From positions 1,364,001 through 1,428,000 of the forward strand of contig NZ_CP100426.1 in the NCBI RefSeq assembly GCF_023151555.2: 64,000 bases of DNA, written 5' to 3'. A model generated the notes under the pieces. That model saw only the letters and a list, made by a program, of their open reading frames with translations, ran no database searches and was not told where the DNA came from. This document shows positions 57,973-64,000 of the stretch, in pieces (within the stretch, counting starts at the first letter, position 1; every line of letters begins with the position of its first letter). Origin of the DNA: Photobacterium sp. CCB-ST2H9 (GTDB lineage: Bacteria; Pseudomonadota; Gammaproteobacteria; Enterobacterales; Vibrionaceae). Made by a program: the position numbers and the translations under genes.

Positions 57973-58839
57973 ATGACAATCACCACAGGCATTTCAGAAC
58001 AAGCCTTGTATGCACCGATTGAATGGATCAACTGTGGTCATGAGTATGCGGATATCCAGTACCACAAATCTGACGATGGGATTGCCAGGATCACGATTGC
58101 CCGGCCACAGGTACGCAATGCCTTCCGGCCCCAGACCGTGAAAGAAATGATGCATGCACTGGCAGATGCCCGGTATGACGACAAAGTCGGGGCGATCATT
58201 CTGACGGGATTGGGTGAAGATGCGTTCTGTTCCGGCGGCGATCAGAAAGTGCGGGGCGATTACGGCGGTTATCAGGATGACGCAGGCACGCATCATCTGA
58301 ATGTGCTGGATTTTCAGCGTCAGATCCGCACCTGTCCGAAACCGGTTGTGGCGTCCGTGGCAGGCTGGGCCGTGGGCGGCGGTCATGTACTGCACATGAT
58401 GTGTGACCTGACCATTGCGGCGGAGAATGCCAAATTCGGCCAGACGGGCCCGAAAGTCGGTTCTTTTGACGGTGGCTGGGGCGCGTCTTACATGGCCCGG
58501 ATCGTCGGCCAGAAAAAAGCACGTGAAATCTGGTTCCTGTGTCGTTTCTATGATGCGCAGGAAGCGCTGGATATGGGCCTGGTCAATACCGTGGTCCCGC
58601 TTGCTGAACTGGAAAGAGAAACCGTTCGCTGGTGCCGCGAAATGCTTCAGCACAGCCCGATGGCGCTGCGCTGCCTGAAAGCAGCGCTGAACGCCGACTG
58701 CGATGGTCAGGCCGGGTTACAGGAGCTGGCCGGGAATGCCACCATGATGTTCTACATGACGGAAGAAGGTCAGGAAGGTCGGAACGCTTTTAATGAAAAG
58801 CGTCAGCCGGATTTCAACAAATTTAAACGAAACCCGTAA
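57973..58839 (+). CDS. menB: 1,4-dihydroxy-2-naphthoyl-CoA synthase MenB
   Basis: 288 residues from ATG 57973, with GGAG six bases upstream. Crotonase fold: [37 protein letters not shown] (oxyanion and flexible loop), [20 protein letters not shown] and [20 protein letters not shown], all highly conserved in MenB. It closes the naphthoate ring from o-succinylbenzoyl-CoA. It is separated from menH by a 5-kb insertion on the opposite strand and so has its own promoter. menC follows after 17 bases. Confidence 0.97.
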   Translation: MTITTGISEQALYAPIEWINCGHEYADIQYHKSDDGIARITIARPQVRNAFRPQTVKEMMHALADARYDDKVGAIILTGLGEDAFCSGGDQKVRGDYGGYQDDAGTHHLNVLDFQRQIRTCPKPVVASVAGWAVGGGHVLHMMCDLTIAAENAKFGQTGPKVGSFDGGWGASYMARIVGQKKAREIWFLCRFYDAQEALDMGLVNTVVPLAELERETVRWCREMLQHSPMALRCLKAALNADCDGQAGLQELAGNATMMFYMTEEGQEGRNAFNEKRQPDFNKFKRNP

Positions 58840-58856
58840 CTGCACGGGAAGAAGAC

Positions 58857-59834
58857 ATGATGAAGCGCTCGGCAAAACTTTACCGTTATCAACTGCCGAT
58901 GGACAGCGGGGTCGTGCTCCGGGGTAAACATCTGACTGAACGACGTGGGTATGTTGTCGCGCTGCAAGAGGGGGAATGCAGCGGCCTCGGGGAAATCGCC
59001 CCGCTGTCCGGCTTGAGTGCGGAGTCACCGGATCAGGCGGCCCAACAGGCGAAAGGTGCACTGGCTGGCTGGGTCCGTGGATTGCCTTTGGTGGATTCCG
59101 GACTTTTTCCTTCGGTAGCTTTTGGCTTGTCGATGGCTGAACTGACCTGTGCGGGGCAGCTGCCTGCACAAGGCCAGTTCAGGACTGCGCCTTTGTTGAG
59201 TGGACAAACCGATGCCTGCCCGACACTGGAACACCGGATTGCCAAAATGAAAGTGGGTCGGGAGTCTCCGGCTCAGGACGCAGCCCGGGTGAATCAGCTG
59301 CTGGCAACTTATCCGAATCTGACGTTACGTCTGGATGCCAACCGTGCCTGGCTGCCGGAACAGTCACGGCAGTTTGCCAGCCATCTGATGCCATTTTCTG
59401 CTGCTCATATTGTTTTCATCGAAGAACCTTGCCGACAGCCGCAAGACAGTCTGGCATTTACGTCAGACAGCGGTCTGCCATTGGCCTGGGATGAAACTTT
59501 GCAGCACGTAGTGAGACAACCGGATTTCCGCTTGGAAGATTTGTCCGGTGCGGCTGCCATCGTCGTGAAACCGAGTCTGATCGGCTCTGTACAGCAGTGC
59601 GCCGCGATCATTCGTGAGGCGAAAACACTGGGGATGGATGCCGTCATCAGTTCGAGTCTTGAGTCCAGCCTTGGCTTAACCCAGCTTGCCCGTTTATCGC
59701 ACTGGCTGTTACCCGACAGCACTCCGGGACTGGATACCCTGAACCTGTTTCAGGCACAACTTGAAATTTCCTGGCCGGGCAGCCCGTTACCCCTTCAGGG
59801 CTTGGATGATCAAACCTTGGTGTGGCAGTCATGA
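58857..59834 (+). CDS. menC: o-succinylbenzoate synthase MenC
   Basis: 325 residues. Enolase superfamily: GECSGLGEIAPLSGLS, the Lys acid/base in AKMKVGRESP (KxK), the metal ligands in LRLDANRAW (Asp), VFIEEPC (Glu) and AWDETL (Asp), and VVKPSLIG with the second catalytic Lys, then SSSLESSLGL. It dehydrates SHCHC to o-succinylbenzoate. ATG 58857 or 58860. It overlaps menE by 4 bases. Confidence 0.95.
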   Translation: MMKRSAKLYRYQLPMDSGVVLRGKHLTERRGYVVALQEGECSGLGEIAPLSGLSAESPDQAAQQAKGALAGWVRGLPLVDSGLFPSVAFGLSMAELTCAGQLPAQGQFRTAPLLSGQTDACPTLEHRIAKMKVGRESPAQDAARVNQLLATYPNLTLRLDANRAWLPEQSRQFASHLMPFSAAHIVFIEEPCRQPQDSLAFTSDSGLPLAWDETLQHVVRQPDFRLEDLSGAAAIVVKPSLIGSVQQCAAIIREAKTLGMDAVISSSLESSLGLTQLARLSHWLLPDSTPGLDTLNLFQAQLEISWPGSPLPLQGLDDQTLVWQS

Positions 59835-61285
59835 GTGAGCATTTTCTCTGGCAGACATGGGCAACTGTTCAGCCCGATCAAATTGCACTGATCACGCCGG
59901 ATACGGCATATAGTTGGCAGACACTGACGGTGCGGATTCATGCGCTGGCAAACAGTTTGTCGCAGCAGGGCGTGCGGCCCGGCGCTGTGGTGACGGTTGT
60001 GGCAAAGAATGCTCCTGAACTGGTGCTGCTGCATCTGGCCAACCTGCAATTGGGCGCTATCACCGCGCTGACCATGCCACAGCCAGTGCTGCCCCTGCGG
60101 GAGAAGCTGAATGTCCTGTATGCAACTGAACCGAATCTAAAAGCACAGGCACGGTTTCTGTGGTTCAGTGAGCAGGCCCGAAACAGTTTCTCAGAACCGG
60201 ACTGGCAAGCGCTGACAACAGACGCCACTGTGCTGGATCTGGAGATTCAGTCTGAATCTGACACTCCTCATTGTCCTGCTGAGGTGAACGCCATCGCGTC
60301 CATTATTTTCACTTCCGGCTCTTCCGGTGCCCCGAAGGCGGTCGCGCATACGCAGGCGCAGCATCTGGCTTCTGCCCGTGGTTTGCTGGATGTGTTTTCG
60401 TTTCAGCAAACAGACTGCTGGCTGCTGAGCCTGCCGATGTATCACGCCTCCGGATTATCGATTCTCTATCGCTGGCTGAGTGCCGGTGCCTGTCTGAAAA
60501 TCGGCTGCGGAAAGCTGGAGGATGATATTCAGGGCGTTACCCATGCCTCACTGGTGGCGACGCAGCTCAAACGGCTGCTGGATCAGTTGGAGCAGCCGCA
60601 GCCCAAGCGACTGAAACTCAGCCATGTGCTGCTGGGCGGGAGTGATGTTCCTCTGCCTCTGTGTCAGCAGGCCGCGCAACGGGGCATTGAGACCTGGCTG
60701 GGCTATGGCATGACAGAAGCCGCTTCCACCGTTACCGCCAAGCAAGTCGATGCGGTTGCAAGTGCCGGACGGGTTTTGCCAAACCGGCTGGTGCAACTGA
60801 GACACAACCGGATTTATATTGGCGGCCAGACACTCGCCAGTGGCTATTATCATCAGGGCCAACTTACTCCGCTGAACGATGCACAGGGCTGGTTTGATAC
60901 GAAGGATCTGGGGCTGTGGGTCGACGGCGAACTCCGTATCATTGGCCGGGCCGATAATCAGTTCATCTCCGGCGGCGAAAATATCCACTGCGAAGAAATT
61001 GAAGCTGTGCTGAATCGCCACCCTGCGATTCATCAAAGTATCGTCATTCCGGTTGCATGCGACGAATACGGCGCACGTCCGATCGCCCTGATCGACGCCG
61101 CTGAAGACCCGTCCACTTTGAACCTGCCGCACTGGCTGGCTAATCAACTCGACTGCTTCAAAATCCCGGATGCATTCTACCCCATGCCCAAGTTGCCGCA
61201 GGCGGGCATCAAAGTGTCACGACAAGCCATGAAAGATTGGTTTGCAGATCACGCTGGTGACGCTCGGCTAATAAAAACATTGTGA
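59831..61285 (+). CDS. menE: o-succinylbenzoate-CoA ligase MenE
   Basis: 484 residues from ATG 59831, overlapping menC (ATGA). Adenylate-forming enzyme: FTSGSSGAPKAVAHTQAQH (P-loop), LSLPMYHASGLSILYRWLSA, LGYGMTEAASTVTAKQ, WFDTKDLGLWVDGELRIIGR (Asp and Arg of the ATP-ribose site) and ISGGENIHCEEIEAVLNRHP; the C-terminal Lys lies in PQAGIKVSRQAMK. It activates o-succinylbenzoate with CoA. It is the last gene of menBCE. Confidence 0.95.
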   Translation: MSEHFLWQTWATVQPDQIALITPDTAYSWQTLTVRIHALANSLSQQGVRPGAVVTVVAKNAPELVLLHLANLQLGAITALTMPQPVLPLREKLNVLYATEPNLKAQARFLWFSEQARNSFSEPDWQALTTDATVLDLEIQSESDTPHCPAEVNAIASIIFTSGSSGAPKAVAHTQAQHLASARGLLDVFSFQQTDCWLLSLPMYHASGLSILYRWLSAGACLKIGCGKLEDDIQGVTHASLVATQLKRLLDQLEQPQPKRLKLSHVLLGGSDVPLPLCQQAAQRGIETWLGYGMTEAASTVTAKQVDAVASAGRVLPNRLVQLRHNRIYIGGQTLASGYYHQGQLTPLNDAQGWFDTKDLGLWVDGELRIIGRADNQFISGGENIHCEEIEAVLNRHPAIHQSIVIPVACDEYGARPIALIDAAEDPSTLNLPHWLANQLDCFKIPDAFYPMPKLPQAGIKVSRQAMKDWFADHAGDARLIKTL

Positions 61286-61431
61286 TGCTGCCTTTTTATC
61301 AGAATGTTTGTCTCTGATTTTTGTGGGTGTGTGATGATATGTGATAAATATAAAGTGTAACAGTTTGAACACCTTAGATGTTTGCGTAAGATGCACGGCG
61401 GGTGTCGTTGAATCAAATGATTAGTATCAAG

Positions 61432-61811
61432 ATGAGCTATTATCAGGAATGTATTGAAAGTATTGAGCAAATGCTGGCAGAAACAATTCCCAGCAGCGGG
61501 ATTCAGGGAGCCTTTGGAAGGTTTTATGTCGAGGAATGGTTAGATAAACCATTTGGAGAATTGCTTGAGCCGTCTTATGACGATTCCAGAATTGGAATTG
61601 ACAAAATGGATCATTGTTTTTCAGTTGTTTTGTCGTATCGATACGGATTAAAAAAGGGTATATTCCAGAGTATTCCGTGAATCTTTTTGATAACTTAGAA
61701 GAAATCGGTTACTTTGAAACGCTGCTGAGTAAATTGAATGACAACGACAGAGATGCGTTCCTTTCTGATTTGATGAAAGTGAGAGAGCACAGAATGAAAA
61801 ATTTTGAGTGA
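61432..61811 (+). pseudogene. Hypothetical protein interrupted by a -1 frameshift at A AAA AAG
   Basis: Frame 0 from ATG 61432 (or GTG 61402) runs to TGA 61680; the -1 frame continues to 61811. Joining them at the A6 run (61650-61656) gives one 126-residue product reading smoothly SVVLSYRYGLKKGYIPEY and SVNLFDNLEEIGYFETLLSK. The heptamer A AAA AAG is in the correct phase for -1 slippage, as in dnaX, but there is no strong stem-loop behind it. An indel in the A-run (natural or sequencing) is the simpler reading. The protein has no recognised family. AT-rich. Confidence 0.5.
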
Positions 61812-61948
61812 ACCTATAGTGGCGGGCTGGTTTTAATCATTATCAACAGTTATTTAAGGTTGCTGAGACATCCATTGGTTGGTTTTTTCGGTTACGTTGT
61901 TCATTTCTGAATGCGGTCATAAAAATATCATAAGACGAAGGGGGGAAT

Positions 61949-62806
61949 TTGAATAAGAATGAAGCAATAAGAGCAACGAAGAATGGTGCTATAGCTGCAT
62001 TGATATCTGCATTTATCAGTCTGGTTGTGATTTTAATTGCCATTAATACAAATGCAGAAGGGAAGTTGGCAATAATGAATGATCCTGCCAATTTTTTCGA
62101 TGTGGGGTTGATACTTGTTTTTGCTTTGGGAGTGTATAAAAAGTCAAGAATTGCTTCAGTTTTAGTTTTGGTTCATTTTATTGTGTCGAAATTAATTATT
62201 TCCATTGAAACTCAATCGGTTAACGGTCTGTGGATTTCTTTTGTTTTTCTCTATTTTTATGGCAAGGCCATCAAGGGAGCGTTTGTTTACCATAAATTAG
62301 ATAAAGAGAATAATCCAGATTATAAGGAAACACCGAAATGGATTTATGTCATTAGTATCCCATCTGTTGTCGTTTTTATTTTAATCCTTGGGTTTGTGTT
62401 AATGTCAACTTTCGGATTTATTCCATCTACAAGAGTCCAATCAAATCAAGAAATTAGCAAGAATGACATCTCTATTCTTAGACAGAATGGTATTGTTAAC
62501 GATGACGATAAGGTTGAGTTTTTCTATTCTCAAGGATTCTTATCAATTATGGAGAGTGGGAATGTTTTGACTCAAGATCGAGTGATTCTTTATTTGACAG
62601 ATGAGAATGAATCGGTGCTGGTTTATGAAATTCCCCTGAGTGAAATCACCAGTGTAGAAATGGAATTACAGGGTGATATATTCACTGAAAGTATCTATAA
62701 AGTGAATACTGAAGATCCAGACCATTGGATCAAGCTTTTCTTGTCAGTCGAGCAAAATGGTGATCAAAAATTCATAAATGCTTTGCAGGATAGATTAGGA
62801 AGATAA
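61949..62806 (+). CDS. Four-helix membrane protein with C-terminal soluble domain
   Basis: 285 residues from TTG 61949, supported by AAGGGGGG just upstream. Hydrophobic helices at about 14-34 (AIAALISAFISLVVILIAIN), 50-62, 65-110 and 130-155 (VISIPSVVVFILILGFVLMS). The C-terminal ~125 residues are hydrophilic with alternating beta-strand pattern (VILYLTDENESVLVYEIPLS), resembling a PH-like domain. No family is recognised. AT-rich, without close neighbours, and possibly acquired. Confidence 0.7.
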   Translation: MNKNEAIRATKNGAIAALISAFISLVVILIAINTNAEGKLAIMNDPANFFDVGLILVFALGVYKKSRIASVLVLVHFIVSKLIISIETQSVNGLWISFVFLYFYGKAIKGAFVYHKLDKENNPDYKETPKWIYVISIPSVVVFILILGFVLMSTFGFIPSTRVQSNQEISKNDISILRQNGIVNDDDKVEFFYSQGFLSIMESGNVLTQDRVILYLTDENESVLVYEIPLSEITSVEMELQGDIFTESIYKVNTEDPDHWIKLFLSVEQNGDQKFINALQDRLGR

Positions 62807-63158
62807 GTATCTATCAATCAAATTATAAGTTTTTGAAAACCGATTCGCAGAAAATGAATCATGCTCTGACTCTAACGCTGACGCCCCCACACCCCCTCAG
62901 GGCGTAGAATAGGGGGCGTAGGCAGGGGGTGAGATAACAAGATCACAGTTCAATTTTTTCTTGCCATACAATAAGTTAATCGGTTCACATTTCGATTGGA
63001 TTTCACCGGAAGCAGAATTTCGGACGTTATTTTTTGTGCTATCTACATCTCACCTGACGGGCGTAAATCGCTGCGTCGGGGGGAGTAAGAAAACATCAAC
63101 AATAACGTGATCCTTCGGGAGTCATCTCTCCCGCAAAGGACGGCAAAAGGAAATCGAC
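62807..63158. promoter_or_regulatory. Regulatory region of the pullulanase-like gene
   Basis: 350 bases without a gene. Two interleaved 8-bp complementary pairs occur: ACGCCCCC (62881-62888) with GGGGGCGT (62912-62919), and CACCCCCT (62890-62897) with AGGGGGTG (62924-62931). The G-rich segments GGGGGTGAGA (62925-62934, plus) and GGGGGTGTGG (62896-62887, minus) each match the MalT box GGGGAkGAGG at 8 of 10 positions, which would fit a maltodextrin-induced gene. Confidence 0.45.
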
Positions 63159-64000
63159 ATGAGAACCTTACCTACACTCGTGATTGGCGCGACGCTGATC
63201 AGTGCTCCCGCGGTCGCCGACTGGCACTTCCGGGGAACGCCGAACCAGTGGAACGCGGCACAGATGACAGAAATCGCGGCCAACCACTATCAAACTTGCC
63301 AGACTTTTCAGCAAGGGGATGCCACCGGTGGTGCCCGGTTTAAAATTGACCGCTACGCTGACTGGCAGGAAAGTTATCCCGCCAGCGATTACACGGTTAC
63401 CGGAGATCAAAGCTATCAAATTGATTTTTATACCGACAGCCACAGCATACAAACCACGCAAGTTGCCAGTTGTGATAGCCAGACTTATGCACAAAATTTT
63501 AGCGCGCTTTATTTTCGCGGCACGGCCAACAACTGGGCCGCAGATGCGATGACGCTGGCCGGTGACCATACGTGGTCACGCTTGATTCATTTTGACGGGC
63601 AGACCAATCAGCGATTTAAATTTGACCTGACCGGGGACTGGTCGCAGAACTATGGTGACAATCAGAATGACGGCGTGCTGGATGCGGCTGGTGGTGATAT
63701 CTATACAAACGTGAGTGGCGATTATGTGGTCACGGTGAACGACCAGACACTGGCGTACAGTCTGAGGGCCGTGAATCCATGTACCACTGACTGTGCGATT
63801 CAGCCGACACTCGGCGCCACCTATCAACCGGATAAGACGACTTTTGCGATCTGGTCGCCGGACCACAGCAATGTCACGATCACCGTGAATGGGACAGAGT
63901 ACCCGCTCACCAAAGTGAGTGACTTCAACGGTTACACCGATGTTTATCAGACTGAAGTCAGTGGGGATTTGTATCTGGCTGAGTACACCTTCAAGATCAA
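63159..64000 (+). CDS. Pullulanase/alpha-amylase-family secreted enzyme, N-terminal part
   Basis: 280 residues are visible; the gene runs off the window. A Sec signal peptide (MRTLPTLVIGATLISAPAVA, cleaved before DWHF) is followed by two repeats of a starch-binding-like domain: DWHFRGTPNQWNAAQMTEIA ... FKIDRYADWQESYP, and LYFRGTANNWAADAMTLAGD ... FKFDLTGDWSQNYG. After these a CBM48-like segment begins, GATYQPDKTTFAIWSPDHSN and VTITVNGTEYPL, as found before the catalytic barrel of type I pullulanases. The catalytic domain lies beyond the window. The protein would act outside the cell or in the periplasm on alpha-glucans. Confidence 0.82.
   Translation, partial: MRTLPTLVIGATLISAPAVADWHFRGTPNQWNAAQMTEIAANHYQTCQTFQQGDATGGARFKIDRYADWQESYPASDYTVTGDQSYQIDFYTDSHSIQTTQVASCDSQTYAQNFSALYFRGTANNWAADAMTLAGDHTWSRLIHFDGQTNQRFKFDLTGDWSQNYGDNQNDGVLDAAGGDIYTNVSGDYVVTVNDQTLAYSLRAVNPCTTDCAIQPTLGATYQPDKTTFAIWSPDHSNVTITVNGTEYPLTKVSDFNGYTDVYQTEVSGDLYLAEYTFKI

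Noticed and set aside
61650..61656. Proven programmed frameshift
   Set aside because: Only the slippery sequence is present; without a stimulatory structure or conservation data an indel is more likely, so the gene is listed as interrupted.
63107..63343. 78-residue plus-strand frame at the start of the pullulanase-like gene
   Set aside because: It is in a different frame from the gene that has a signal peptide and starch-binding repeats, and has no homology.

Overview
The window looks like chromosomal DNA of a Gammaproteobacterium, most probably a member of the Vibrionaceae (Vibrio, Photobacterium or Grimontia type). The reasons are the menFDH/menBCE and prpBCD gene order, a cluster of gene cassettes separated by degenerate sites that resemble the attC repeats of Vibrio chromosomal integrons, CbpA/CbpM, and the beginning of a pullulanase-like gene. 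The housekeeping parts have balanced base composition. Several accessory blocks are clearly AT-richer (about 4.8-10.3 kb, 22.7-27.7 kb, 36.5-41 kb and 61.3-62.8 kb). No tRNA, rRNA, CRISPR array or integron integrase was found.

Layout. 0-4.8 kb: end of a MerR-type regulator and the quinone-reductase-like gene it probably controls through a promoter-spacer palindrome, a LysR/epimerase pair, a SIMPL protein, an SDR and a lipoprotein. 4.8-9.7 kb: an array of small genes, all on the minus strand (lipocalin-like, GNAT, PhzF, membrane proteins, a secreted protein), separated by attC-like sites and carrying an IS110-family transposase remnant. 10.3-13.3 kb: two small regulator/enzyme modules (LysR with carboxymuconolactone decarboxylase-like and tautomerase; TetR with an HPP membrane protein and paired operators). 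13.5-18.2 kb: a tight operon of GNAT-haem-oxygenase-like fusion, MFS transporter, MetZ-like PLP enzyme and secreted hydrolase, followed by a convergent GlxA-type regulator. 19.4-22.3 kb: GNAT, EamA transporter, RtcB.

22.8-27.7 kb is a complete His-Xaa-Ser (Hxs) system: hxsD, two radical-SAM maturases hxsB and hxsC, the substrate-like hxsA with a run of five His-Xaa-Ser tripeptides, a small membrane protein and a di-haem MauG-like protein. All overlap or abut. An aegerolysin gene follows in the opposite direction, and the whole 6-kb block lies between two ~170-bp imperfect inverted repeats. 28.7-36.5 kb: DUF2946/PepSY membrane pair, an MFS protein with a long helical tail, cbpA-cbpM, a phosphotransferase, a LysE exporter and a CPT-like kinase.

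36.9-41.9 kb is an apparently undescribed biosynthetic operon: haem-oxygenase-like di-iron enzyme, ferredoxin-reductase-like electron donor, two different ATP-grasp ligases and an EamA exporter. It is a candidate small-peptide or modified amino-acid pathway. 42-48.2 kb: Mpo1-like protein, SDR, and the 2-methylcitrate operon (GntR regulator, prpB, prpC, prpD) with repeated 12-bp palindromic operators. 48.7-61.3 kb: menaquinone genes menF-menD-menH and menB-menC-menE, split by a 5-kb inverted insertion of a metallophosphoesterase and a 1155-residue GMC oxidoreductase/alpha-beta hydrolase fusion. 61.4-64 kb: a frameshifted small gene, a membrane protein, and the 5' part of a secreted pullulanase-type enzyme.

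The most notable items are the Hxs locus with its flanking repeats, the HDO/ferredoxin-reductase/dual ATP-grasp operon, the GNAT-HDO/MetZ operon and the attC cassette array without an integrase in view.
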